Positions 52,918-63,900 of a DNA stretch of 64,000 nucleotides are shown here, in pieces. The translations under genes and the position numbers were made by a program. The stretch spans positions 18,144,854-18,208,853 of the forward strand of contig NC_045147.1 of NCBI RefSeq assembly GCF_008831285.2, in the 5' to 3' direction. Source of the stretch: Nymphaea colorata. Its lineage: Eukaryota > Streptophyta > Magnoliopsida > Nymphaeales > Nymphaeaceae. Below the pieces are notes generated by a model that made no database searches, was not told where the DNA came from, and saw nothing but the letters and a program-made list of their open reading frames with translations. Each line of letters starts with the position of its first letter. Within the stretch, counting starts at the first letter, position 1.

Positions 52918-55900
52918 AGAATATTTTCGGATCATTGTTTACGCTTCATGGGTATTGCAACTATTTACGAAGTGTCATGCTGTAAAATCAACCCAATTTA
53001 AAATCTACTCTAATTGCTGATCCTTATTTGTGTTTCTGTTTGAAGGGGAGTGGACAAGATATGCTTTTCGCCGATTTAGGCAGGGAAATCCTTAAAATTT
53101 GGGTTCAAGCACTACCGAGGTTATTGTTGGATCTAGGACAAGAACATCCTGCTTCTTCGGAGGTGCATTCTCTTCTCCAAAGGAACTTATACACATTTGA
53201 TTAAAGTTCATTTCTTATTCCTTTGAAAGGATGACATTAGTATCTGGATGGACGTTTGGTGTTCAGCATGACATGTCTTGAAGACATTAGGAAACTACTT
53301 GTCATGACATTTATTGTTGTATTATGTGCTTGCAATATAAGGGATTGTTTTAGGTGGTCATCTGCACAATGAGGGTTCTGTTAAATTGTTTATGATATCC
53401 ATTCTCATCATTATGTGCGAGGAACTTCGAAAATTTTTTCATTTTTAAGATCTGCTCTCTCTCTCTCTCTCTCTCTATGCATGTGGATGTATGTGTAGTA
53501 TTTATTTATGTGTTTTCTCTATATTTATAGTTCTGTATTATAAGTAAACATCTTTAATACTTTCAGTAGGTCAAACCTTTTAGTATTCATCATGATTTGT
53601 TGTGTAGAGAGAAAATGTATGTGCATAAGTATGCATGCTTGTATATACTTGTCTGTATATGTACGTATATGTTGTATATAATAAATCTCAGCTGTCTCTT
53701 TCCTACTTTTTGTCTTTATTTTTTTCTATTGTTTCAATCCTTCTCTCTTGTTCCTTTTCCTTTTTTTCTTCTTATTTTTCTCCTTATCTTCTTCTTTGCG
53801 GTTGCTGCCTCTTCCTTTTTTTTCTTTTTCTCCTTTTCTGCTTCTCCCTCTTTTTTTCCCTCCTTTCTCCTCTTCGGTTGTCCTTTATTCTTTTTCTTTC
53901 TGTCTTGCTTTCTTCGTTCCTCTTCTTTCTGTTGCAGCCAGCTGCATGGCTCAATTCTTTCCCTTATTGTCCTCTTTTGAGATAGATATGGAAGCAAAAA
54001 TTTTGCTGCATTCACCATTTCAAAGCTTAAGGATTATTAAACTTAATGTGCTTCAAGCCATTGGCAAGCAATACATTATGCTATGTGTCTAACAGGAAGT
54101 GTAAGTGCAATCCGCCTTGTTCCTTTATGTTGAATACTTACGACCTCAATTTGAATTGAATATCTTTTTTTGCAGGTGGTTCTTCGTTTTTATCTTCATA
54201 TTTTACAATGTGAATGTATGAATTATAGCATTTATTTGGCTTGTTTCTCTGGAGAAGACATAGAGCCTTTTTATAGTTGTGGTCAAGCAGAAGGTGGAGA
54301 ATGTGGTAATCATTTGTCATTACTCTATGTCATTATTGTTTGGTGATGATATTGTTAGTTCTTTATCACAACACTTGTTACGGATTCTAACTTGGTTAAT
54401 TTTGCCTTCACAACAGGGCCGTTTATGAAACTTCCTAGGGTCTGCCAAGAGATTGCAGTTTGTTGCTTATACTATATGCCAAAATTGTCTAGATCATTGC
54501 TAGAAGCTTTAGCTCAATGTTGTCAATGTAAGTCAATAATACTTGCAGTCCTGGGTGCTTATATTAGAATAGATTTACAAAGATTTTCTTTTCAGGTCGT
54601 TTGTCTACTTTAGTCACATTCCTGAAACTTTAAATCTGTATTTTCACTAAGAAAACGATTTTCATCACATCTTCAGATGGTGTAAAATTGTAAATATCAT
54701 TATCTTAATCGATAATAGTTCTGAAGACTGGACATTTAATGACCAATGACCAAAGTTCATTATGCATTAATATCTCCTTGGTTGAAAATGCAACAAATAT
54801 AGTTGCTGTATTATCATGACAGTTTAATGCCTTTTAAATAATATGATGACCTCTTTGGGACGTTGAGTTCCATGCTGCTCAATGTTAGAAATGTTTACTT
54901 GGTATGTGTAACTTATGTGTTCTGGCTGTGGCTTATACACTAGTGACAAGTGAAATGACCAGGCTACTTAACTTTGAGCTGGGGTCCATCTCCTTATTTG
55001 GACAACATGAGACGGCTTTTGCCTTATTATGTATTAGTGTTAGTTTACCTCCACAGTTACATAATTCAATAGTAATTAATATTATGGTTATCGAACCACA
55101 GTCCTATAAGCAAGTATCTCTTTATACCGGCACAATTTTTTGGGGATGGATGGGGACCAATGGTGGAAATGATGCATTGTGATCGTCATCATCTTGTGTG
55201 GGAAATGGTGGCAGTGCAGCTCTTGTTATTCATCCCCTTCTTTGATCTCCTCCATGTAGCGATGGGCTCTTCACATAGATGAAGCAGAACTTACACATCA
55301 CCTCTCCCACACATGACCATTTGAAAATTTGGGATTTCATTGCTTGCAATATGTCAAGTATCCCTGCAATTTGAAGACAAGAGGACAAGACTAAAGTGTC
55401 CGATGATTCAATTGTTATGCAATATTTCTATGCCAGGTCACTTGCTTCATTGCCCAATCTTTTAAGTTTCAGCTAATAGATGAGAAAGGTAATTTGAAAA
55501 CATTGTAGAAAGAAAGAAAATAAAGATAGGGTGGGCTGAGGGGTGTAGTGGAAGCAGAAGAAGAAGAAGAAGAAGAAGAAGAAGAAGAAGAAGAAGAAGA
55601 AGAAAGATAGTAAAAAGGAAAAAGAAGAGAGCAGGCAAGTGTCTTGGGAGGAAGGAGAGAAAAGGCAAAGACTTATCCATTGTGTATTGCAAGAAGAAGA
55701 AGAAGAAACAAGAGTTTTGGTGGGGCATATAAGAGAAGAAAAGAAGAGTAAAATGAAAAAAAAGAAAAAAGAAAAAAGAAAACCTCTCTTGCTGTTCTTC
55801 TGCATCTCCTCCTCTGTGTCCTCTTTGTTTAAATAAGCGGAAAAAGGGCCTAACTGCCCCCATATATAACTGATGGCAAAAGAGAAAGAAAAAAAAAGTG

Positions 55901-58900
55901 AAATATATTATTGTGCTGTATGGTAGGACACAGTAAAGGCTATAACTTACACAATTCCACTCAAACTGACACGTCATAGCCTTGACATAATGATTATAAA
56001 ACGTCATTCTGTGAGTTGATGCTATGACCAGTAATCTTGTACCATATGGTAAAGTGTATCTCTGTTATGTTGTTTCTAATGTTAACAGCTTTTGTTAAAA
56101 AGCACGAAAACACATTTGTCACAAATTTGGAAGAGGCATGAATTGTATGAACAGTTCAAGAATGCCCTTAACTTTTGAATTATTTACAAATATGTGCCGT
56201 TTGCTTCAAAGTATTTATGGATGTGCATCTAATTGTTGGAAATCTATAAAATGCTAACTAAATGAAGTAAATGTTTCACAAAAAGCTACCACGACTGATT
56301 ATAGTAGGTAAACCATAATGTGATGCAATGTTGGTTATTCATCTCTCCTCATAAGTGAGCACTAAACATGGTTATTGTTTTTTTTTTTTGTGTTCTTAAC
56401 TTACGATACAATTCTGCTTTTGGTTGAAAGACATTTTCCTGCTATTGTAACCTCCATTTTTGGTTTCTATTTCTGGTTTTATTATTTCTTTCTTTTGTTG
56501 AGTAGCTTACTGTACATCAATCTGTTTCTTGTAGCCAAAATTGTTTTTCTCCATTTGTTTGTAGGAACTGTTAAGATAAAAGATAAAGGGTAAGATACTG
56601 ACCGTTGTTGTGCAAACTTGTAAATGATTTTTTCACTACATTAGGGAATATCCATATGTAACATCTCCTTAGTGTCTGTATACTGCAAATGCTCGTATGC
56701 CGACTGAACATAATGCCTTCTCTTTTTTTGTTTCATTATAGCATGCTTAATGTATGCTTGTATGCAGACTGAACATAATGCCTTCTCTTTTTTGTTACAT
56801 TATAGCATGCTTAAGGTCACTATAATACCTTTTCTGCAAAATATTTTTCTGGGATGATACACTTTGTTGGTTTGTGGACTTTATTAACCATGAACTGTAC
56901 ATGCGTTTTTTTTCTTAATGATAATTGATGTTTGCTTCTGACTTACAGGTCATGATTTAGAAGCAACTTTAGTGTTAAAGGTCATCAATGTTGTGCACTC
57001 ATCATATCAAGCTGGCCATGTTAGTATAGAGGATCATATCAGTTTCTTGATCTCAGTTATCTTGTGCTACCAAGTAGGATCTGGTATGTACCGTGTGGTC
57101 TTCTCCAGTTTCTAGAAATATTATCCCCGTGAACAATGTTTTGTTTTTATAAGCTTGGTATCAATCCCTTTTGTTTTGATTCGAGGTAATAATGTGCAGC
57201 CTCATATGTAATGTCGATGTCGTTTATGGCTTATGCATTTATAATTTGGAGAGAAAAAAGAGAGGAATCAGTGAAAAGTTCATTAATAGTATCTAAATCA
57301 GTACTATTTTGTTGTCTGGTATTGCATATTCAGTTAGTGTAAATCATAACATTTAAAGTACCACCCTTTAATAAACTAAAAAGTTGTGTGATTTCCTCTT
57401 TTATACAAATTCTCTTGGTGCTCTTGCCATCTATGTTGCATGGTCAATGATTTGGGTGCTGGTAGGAGGCATGGGTATGAAGTGTTGGATATGGAGAGCC
57501 TTAAAAAAAGTACACTATATATGTGCATATATATGTATTTGTATAATAGGAAGAGATAATGGTACGAGTGAAAGGGATCCTGGAACCACAACTTCAGAAG
57601 TGTATTTATCTGAACCACCGCAAAATATGAATTGGTGTCAAATGTGCAATAGGGATGAAGCTGGGAATGGTTGGGAGGATCCAATACTGCAGCGATCAAC
57701 TATGGTTCAACCATTACCACAAATGTTGTTCTCAGATATTTAACAGCCATGTTTTTCTTGAATTTTTTTTTAACAAATGTGCAATAGGGATGAAGCTGGG
57801 AATGGTTGGGAGGATCCAATACTGCAGCGATCAACTATGGTTCAACCATTACCACAAATGTTGTTCTCAGATATTTATCAGCCATGTTTTTCTTGAATTT
57901 TTTTTTAAGTGTTTTTTCTCTGGGAAATCTTTGAAAATTTAAAAAATGTAAAAATATAACAAATAAATAAAAAAGGAATTACGAATTTTTTTTACTCATT
58001 TTTTGTGCAAAAACATTGGTAAGTTCGATTTTGTTTTAAAATTTTAGATGAAGAAATAAATGGAAAACATACAGTTAAAGTACATGGTTTTTTTGTTTAC
58101 AAGCGGAAATGGTTGTGATATTTATTTTCTGTCGATAATTTGAAATATCACTTTATTTTCCTAATATACATGTTTTCTTATTTTTAAGATAATATTGCTT
58201 CAACCATTTTCACGAATTGCAATTTTCTGATGATCCATTCCGTATGTCTTGTCATCCAATATTAAAATCTGTGAATGATTTATCGTGGTCTATGGATGCT
58301 TCTTTCTTTGTTTATACTTGAGTCTCTTAGATTTCCATTGGTAGCATATGCTTGGTACGTGTAATATGTGTCAGTTGCTCAGTCTACCTAAATGTTGTCT
58401 GGTGATGATTCAGATAGTTCTGCTTGGCTTATTCAATTAATCTGTATTTCAGTTTTCATTTACAGCCAGCCCAAGTTTACTCTTCGCCTTCTTTTAGCTT
58501 ATTGCAAAATCAGTCATTGCTTGTTCTTATGTCACTCTGATATGCTTCTGGTAGCAAAAGATTTTTCTACTATGGGAATCTGCAAGGAGAGGGATACATA
58601 TTTCAGAAACTACAGGGTCATTGTGCGTGCAGTATGCTCTTGCCTTTCTGACATGGGTGACGGGGATCTCATTTTCAGGATCCTTCAGCCTGTCATTCTA
58701 CGTCAGCTGGTAGGATTCAGTTTGATGATGCACTTTTATCTAATCCTGGTCATGCTTCCTTAAATGCATGTACTTTCATTTTATGCAGTTATTTTAAGTG
58801 TTTTTTTTCTCACTGTATGGTCATTTTCTGGTTTTGTGGTGCCAATTGATGCAATGCAGAAGAGCGATCTACCAATTGACAAGAAATGTGCTGTGATAAG

Positions 58901-60925
58901 GATGATTCTTGTTCTGAATTCGAGATTGGAAAATCTTCCTGAGGACATTGTGGATGAGCTGGGACATTGGCTATCAGAATATCTGATTAAAGCTGCTGCC
59001 ATAGCGCTGGTTTTTCTGCCAACTCATTTGTTACTGTTGATTTCATGCTGTCTTGATGCTATGTGTACATTTTTTTGTAAAAAAATGTTGTAGTGATTGT
59101 CCTGGCATGATTTTCTTCTTTCATTTGAATGGTTTTACTATAAATTTACTGATTTATATGTGTTAGGAAAATGAATCTGGTGCTGGACAAGCCGATTGGA
59201 GAAGAAATGACATGTACTATATTATCCCATGCATTTATCTGCTTCACCAAAGCTGGAAACTTTTTTCTGTGGTGCTAGAATCATTTCTTCGATCACATGG
59301 TATGCCCCAATATCGCTTTGACAGCTTTTTAAAGATTTCTGGAGTAGTAGATATCTGACGTTCTCTGTTGTCCCAGAGTATTCATCTTCTACTCTGTCAA
59401 GCCAGACTAGCCAGATCCAATGCATTAATTACATTCTCTCACACATGAATGGTTTCAAGATATTCCAGAGACATTCTTTGTCTTGTGAAGCACTTATCAT
59501 GGGCATTATGGAGAAATTCAGAAAAGCAAGAGTATGTTATCCACTTTTGTAGTGTGTATGCGTTCAGAGCCAATGTATGTATATATTTATTTGTATACTT
59601 TCAAAAGCATGGTCTTCTTTTGTGCCTAAGTTTTGATATTTCGTGAATTTAAATAAAGTCTTAATTAGAACCGGACACAAATGCCTATAGTTTGCAGGAA
59701 TTTTCAAGTGTGCAGCAAAAATAGAACTGTAAGGTTCTCTTGAGGACTAAAAGTTGCCAAGACATTTGCACTGTGTCGATGATTACTGCTCTGAGGTTTA
59801 TATCAGATGGAGTTTGCAAGGAGATCCATTTGATCATGTTCATTTTTTACTGATGTTAAAATCTCATTTTAAGTCAGCCATTTGGTGTCACAAACTAAAA
59901 GCACCATAGAATCAATTACTTGTGCCTTTAGGATAAAGACTTCTGTGAAGTTATTGTTGTCCAGTCCTCAATCTAGTCAGTTTGTGGATGATCCTGTAAA
60001 CTAAGGCTAGTTTGCATTTTTTCTTTGTGTACTGCCTCTTATCCTGGTAGCTTGCTTTCTCTTCGTATAATGCATGGCCTTCCTCAGTCTACCTTGCATG
60101 GGCTACACCTGTATAAAGTGGCTACAGATTTCGATGAGAAGTCCTTTGTATTGGCATGAGTTAAGTGGCTGAAACTAAAGCTACTTGGTTCTGCTTTGCT
60201 CTTCAATGGCTCAACCAATGTATTCTCTCATCAGCAAATAGTTCGGTAGCTGTGTTCTTTTTTTTTTTCCTCTTTTTTTTTTGTTTTTTTATCAATAATT
60301 TCAATAGAACTTTTTCAGTCTTGCTTTGTTAAAGTGGTAATAATCCATAATAAAAGTTCTTACCGAGAACACACTCTAAGCCACGGTGAAGCTATCCTAC
60401 ATGCTAGCTCCTCATAGAAGCTCCTGGTGGTGCTGGTCCTGAATTAGATCTCTTGTGAAACGTTTTTCTTTGTCTGCTTCTTTGGGCACTAGGATTTTTT
60501 TTTTTTTTTGCTTTTTTTTTCCTGATAAAATGGTGTTGCAGACGTCCCTTTATTATTTTGATTAAACTTGCTCAACCTAGATGAGATGAGAGGTGACATG
60601 AGGAGACGGGTGATGGTGGGTGATATGGGCAACCACTGAAGCTCCCCACTCTTTAGGGATAAAACCGTATTTGGAGATGGAAATGGAGAAGGATGGGGAA
60701 ATGAAAGTGGTGGGCCTCGTTCTAGTTTTTAGCTATATTGTTATGATATAATTGGCAAATCCACCAGTCCCTGGATCCATCTCCGTCTTTTCTACAGTTT
60801 ATAGGCAGACCGTCAGTGTCGGTTCAAGGTGATGGTTTCTTTGTTCATGCATCTCTGTTTGTATGTTTCCGGTAGGTGACTCATTTGTTTCACGTTTGTG
60901 CTTTGCAACTGCAGGAGCCTCTTAG
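37587..60925 (+). CDS. IPI1/TEX10-family ARM-repeat pre-rRNA processing protein (19 exons, about 798 aa)
   Basis: Family role: part of the Rix1/PELP1-TEX10 complex for ITS2 processing and 60S maturation in the nucleolus. Exons: 37587-37640, 37786-37858, 38784-38906, 41126-41292, 42857-43006, 43757-43903, 45201-45267, 47352-47638, 50586-50717, 51616-51732, 52052-52132, 53046-53162, 54176-54305, 54417-54527, 56949-57083, 58498-58709, 58860-59009, 59167-59299, 60915-60925. They sum to 2397 nt with every phase matching. The N-terminus has GVDFKKVRRKIGRKLPPP then NATNTQIKSKAIVLPEQS, the family signature. The IPI1_N-type block follows (LRDLSLHHLGELKLH, HIFNAMTHLQPDIRLMALKF). Later GPFMKLPRVCQE and AGHVSIEDHISF match plant homologues. 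Weak points: exon 16 could start at 58414 in the same frame, and the last exon adds only three residues. Confidence 0.88.
38907..41125 (+). other. IPI1-like intron 3
   Basis: 2.2-kb intron splitting an Asp codon. It contains the MITE-like element at 39955-40387. The minus frame at 39507-39830 is AT-derived and featureless. Confidence 0.7.
39955..40387. mobile_element. Second MITE-like element, flanked by 45-bp imperfect direct repeats
   Basis: A roughly 45-bp direct repeat at about 80% identity (GGTTTGATAATATCTACAGA at 39955 and GGTTTCAATTATATCTACAA at 40341) flanks about 340 bp of AT-rich DNA. The inside resembles the element at 1614-2020: GATATCTTGAAAAAA against GATATATTGAAAAAA on the left, and GAGAACAATATTCATGGC against GAGAACAATATTTGTGGC on the right, in the same order. 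It is therefore probably a diverged member of one family. The TIRs are degraded. Confidence 0.45.
41293..42856 (+). other. IPI1-like intron 4
   Basis: 1.56-kb GT-AG intron in phase 0 between FRGLKE and DIKTPIISRMML, which are adjacent in homologous proteins. The reading frame of exon 4 runs on into the intron to 41463 by chance. Nothing else was recognised. Confidence 0.75.
43490..43570 (+). repeat. Possible tRNA-derived (SINE-like) fragment
   Basis: GAGTTCGAACT (43532-43542) resembles a pol III B-box, with GTCGCGCCATGCTGCTTGAG upstream at about the spacing of an A-box. No full tRNA cloverleaf could be drawn. It lies in the intron before IPI1-like exon 6. This is a weak call. Confidence 0.25.
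43904..47351 (+). other. IPI1-like introns 6 and 7 with small exon 7
   Basis: Exon 7 (45201-45267) lies between two long introns: intron 6 (43904-45200) and intron 7 (45268-47351). Intron 7 has a very A/T-rich block at about 46215-46530 and a CT-rich patch near 45620. The two reading frames at 46354-46570 are A/T artefacts. No mobile-element termini were identified. Confidence 0.65.
48100..49640 (-). pseudogene. LINE (non-LTR) retrotransposon relic, C-terminal zf-RVT region, antisense in IPI1-like intron 8
   Basis: Read on the minus strand, the fragments occur in the order expected for the end of a plant LINE reverse-transcriptase ORF: WGSGVPLLELDGER (near 49570), IWDFIRTKFPEHAWHD, ANPCHPRANGFYSWL (near 49240), then the zinc-binding HHLPRCCPLCLRYEESLNHP with LFNC (49100-49190), and FPTVIWKVWLLRNEALHQG (near 48950). 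Stop codons and frame changes separate the pieces, so it is dead. The limits are approximate, and no poly(A) end or target duplication was found. It lies in intron 8 (47639-50585). Confidence 0.7.
51002..51133. repeat. (GT)n and (TA)n/(TTTA)n simple repeats in IPI1-like intron 9
   Basis: A GT-rich run (about 51002-51040) is followed within 70 bp by TA units and then TTTA units (about 51104-51133). The open frames across them are low-complexity artefacts. Confidence 0.9.
52883..52913. repeat. CT-rich run and (TA)n microsatellite in IPI1-like intron 11
   Basis: A CT run (about 52861-52880) passes into roughly 15 TA units, about 130 bp upstream of the exon 12 acceptor. Confidence 0.9.
53454..53476. 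repeat. (CT)n microsatellite in IPI1-like intron 12
   Basis: About 11 CT units. Confidence 0.9.
53697..53938 (+). repeat. Long polypyrimidine tract in IPI1-like intron 12
   Basis: About 240 bp made almost wholly of C and T on the sense strand, with repeated CTTCTT, CTCCTT and TTTTTC phrases, ending in CTTTCTGTTGCAG, which itself resembles an acceptor. The annotated exon 13 acceptor is 240 bp further on (54175). The long frames on both strands here (Phe/Leu/Ser-rich on plus, Lys/Glu-rich on minus) are composition artefacts. Confidence 0.9.
55497..55793. repeat. Polypurine tract with (GAA)16 in IPI1-like intron 14
   Basis: A purine-rich stretch on the sense strand contains 16 perfect GAA units (55557-55604), more GAAGAA runs near 55690, and an A/G tail to about 55793. 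The long minus-strand Phe/Leu-rich frame (55462-56007) is its artefact. It lies in intron 14 (54528-56948). Confidence 0.95.
56689..56814. repeat. 65-bp tandem duplication upstream of IPI1-like exon 15
   Basis: Two adjacent copies (56689-56753 and 56754-56814) share ATGC(C/T)(C/T)GTATGC(C/A)GACTGAAC-type starts, then ATAATGCCTTCTCTTTTTT and CATTATAGCATGCTTAA. They are about 140-260 bp before the exon 15 acceptor. Confidence 0.9.
57641..57910. repeat. 135-bp near-perfect tandem duplication in IPI1-like intron 15
   Basis: Copies at 57641-57775 and 57776-57910 both read AATGTGCAATAGGGATGAAG, GGTTGGGAGGATCCAATACT and TTCAACCATTACCACAAATG. One clear difference is AACAGCC against ATCAGCC. The duplication lies between exons 15 and 16 (intron 57084-58497) and looks recent. 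The open frames that run across it do not match the family protein. Confidence 0.95.
59300..60914 (+). other. IPI1-like last intron (alternatively 3' end)
   Basis: A GT-AG intron of 1.6 kb in phase 1. If it is spliced to 60915 the protein ends G-A-S-stop. If it is retained, the frame runs 18 further residues to a stop near 59358. It contains T-rich runs at 60260-60290 and 60490-60520. No other coding content was recognised. Confidence 0.45.
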
Positions 60926-63900
60926 AGAATCAAGATGCATAACCTAGTGATGAAAAATTTGTTGTCTACTGCATTCTGATGAAGTGGCTCATCTCTTCAT
61001 AATCCATGTTTGCACGCTAAGTTGCAGCAGGATCAAGGAACTTCCATCTAGGATCTGTAAAGGACAATCTAATCACTGATGGCAGTTTTTGATGTGGGAT
61101 TATTTGCACGCTTGAACTGGCCCTTGTGAGCTGTCTGAAAATACTTTTGGAGGTAAGCAAGTTTTGAGCCTTGATGGGAACTGAGGTCATCTTGCTCCGT
61201 GTTAATGCTTTTGACAGGTTTGTCAGCGTACTGATGGCACACCAACTAGGACATGTGGCTGACACTAACGTGCTAATTATCTGGCACTCCCTCGTTGGAC
61301 TGCAAGGGTGAACTGTTATTCTTTTAGGAGCTTTTATTTTCTTGAAGAACAAGATGCAAGTCTGCGAAAGCAAAGGACGGATGTAAATTACGAATTTCGG
61401 ATCTTGCGTCTTTGCTTCTGTTATTGGTTTTTTGGCAGTAATTCTATCTGGTGCTGAAAATTTTGTCTTGACAGAACCCTATTTGTCATGTCCATCGGGC
61501 TGTGTATGGATATCTCACAACAATGAGCAAATAATTTTTGAAGTCGCAAGTAGATTCCAATAACTTCAACTCTTCTTTCATTGATAAAACTTTATGGGGT
61601 CTCTGTATGGTTGCGCTGCGACACTCTAATTTCATTTGTCATCACTTCTTTCAACATGATTCAGTCGTTTCTTTCTTAAAGCTGGTCGGTTGAGACATAG
61701 ACGACATGTCAACAGGAAATGAATGAAAGGATGGTAAGAGATTTGTGAATGGGAGACACGGGAAACACTACGAAAAGGGTGTGGCAAGCATCTCTAGAAA
61801 GGACCACTTGAGAAGCTGACGTGATTCTGACCATATAGAAACAATGGAGCGATGATAGATTTTCAGCATAGAACGTTGGCTAGAATCGATCTAAGAGGGA
61901 TGAGGTATAGAGGGGATTGAGGCTGGGAGGAATAGGATAGATTGGTAAGTGTAGGAGTTAAGTAGGTTCGCGTAGACTCTACAGGACGGTTAGGGCTGAC
62001 ATGGACATTCCTTTGGGTGAGTTAGGGGGACTGCTACACCAAGAAAGGAAGTGTTTTTTTAGAAAAGAAAGGAAGTAACAGGAATTCAATTCATTGCATT
62101 GTAATAAAACAAGGTTTTGATTCCTTCGTTGACCAACAATCTCGTCATACCTGTAACGCGATTTGTCGATATTGCTTTGCGGCGGCTCAGAATACTGTAT
62201 GATGGAGGGTCAGAATGAGGAAATGAGGTTTTCTGGATTCACAGAGCCTAATGATCGGTTAATTCAGTAAGCAAGGGGAGTTAGCGCGTGATTTTGTTGG
62301 TACTATTCATTCGAGCCCAGTTCAATCGCCTACTGATTTGACAAGTGACATGGGCAGAACTTGAATAGCAAATCTTGTGAAAAAAGAGAAGTGGGAACGC
62401 GGCACAGGTGGTTTTATTTTAAGGCTGCAGATTCAGTAATCTTGTGTTGTGCATACCCAACGAAGATGCTACTACTATACATAAGCGCACTAAATTTGGG
62501 TGGTCACGGGCACGTTTGACTTCATATGAACTAGTCGTTCATGAGAAAACTACACCCAGGACGACTTTCTTGTTGGCTTGTTGCTGCTGGCGGTGTCAAG
62601 CCCTGACCCTGCATCTCCCGATTCTAGAGCCAATGGCTGCTTTGGCTTCCGATGAGAGTCGAACTGTCTGCCTATCAAACAAGGGCCGGCAAGCACGGTT
62701 AGCTCTCATTGTTTCGCTGATAAGTAATTGGAAGACAGGGAGTGATGGACAAAAGTAGAGGCTGAAAAGATCCGAGATGAAGTCGTTGTCGTTGCCATTA
62801 GGACTGGGCTAGGGAACAACAGACCTGGCATGTTCAGATTTTGAAAGACCGACTTGTATTGAAGTATGTTACAAGCGTGATTCCTACTACGAGCTGACGA
62901 AGAGACATCTTTTGAGATTGACAGTCTCTGCTCTACAGGAGGTTTTACTGCTGGGAGCATTTCACTGTGTGGTGTACTCGTCTGCTTCTGTTCATGTTGT
63001 TTTTACTTGGGCAGTGTACGAATTTACTTCACAGTTATAACTAAGTTGAAGGTGCGCGTGCTTTCAACTTGGCCTCATATATTTTGTGCGCAATGAAATC
63101 AGAAGAATCTCCACTACTGTTTCAGTAGCTAGAACGCTTTCTCTTTCTTAGGAATATGCCGTGTCTGCAAGACAAAAATGAAGAACGAAAAAGAAAAAAA
63201 ACAAAACAAGAAAAGGTTCCGATTGTTCATGCCGCTATTATTTCGTTTTTGGATTTGGCAAGAAGTTATCATTTGATAGTGAGTTGAAAACGTCCTTCTT
63301 CAGCTTGTTTGTGTTTTGCCTTTTCCTTTTTGTTTTTTTTTTTGACAAAAATCAACATGGCTCGCTTAGTAGCTAGCAAATGGATTCTGATTCACGCAAT
63401 AGCAATCTATAAGCAGATTTTTCGGCCCTCAACAGGACGAAAGATCCTAGGATTCCCAAGCTGAAGAATGTGAAAAGCAAAAAAACACATGGTTTTGGTT
63501 TCCTTTGACTCTACAAAATTTGGCTAAATTCATTTCTCCAAGTTATTTAAATTATCAGAAGTCAAATTTGTTTAGAGCATCATAGTCCAAAAAGTTTGAT
63601 TCCTGGATGGTGGGGTTAAAGGCCTCTGGCCCTCTGTTGGAACGATCTGCTAAGGGTCTGCCTAAGCCCCTCTTGTCTACCAAAAGAAAGAAAAAAAAAA
63701 AAACAGAAAAGACCAAAGGTGCAACAGCATTGGAAATTTATGGGATTCCAAAAATCTCTGGAAAACAGAAAGATACAAATTAGGGAGGTCAGATCGAACC
63801 AATATAGCTTGCACGCAAGTTTTGCTGACAAAACAAAAAAAGTGACAGCTTCTTTCCTACATTTTTTCCCCCATTTTTTGAGTCCATCAGGTGCTATAGT

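Noticed and set aside
53597-54092. Overlapping 114-127 codon plus frames, membrane-protein-like
   Set aside because: These Phe/Leu/Ser runs come from the polypyrimidine tract in intron 12 and do not belong to the IPI1-like protein.
55462-56007. 181-codon minus frame rich in Phe and Leu
   Set aside because: It is produced by the GAA/purine tract. The composition explains the lack of stops.
57384-57743. 119-codon frame across the 135-bp duplication as a possible IPI1-like exon
   Set aside because: Exons 15 and 16 already join in phase, the frame shows no family similarity, and it depends on the duplicated repeat.
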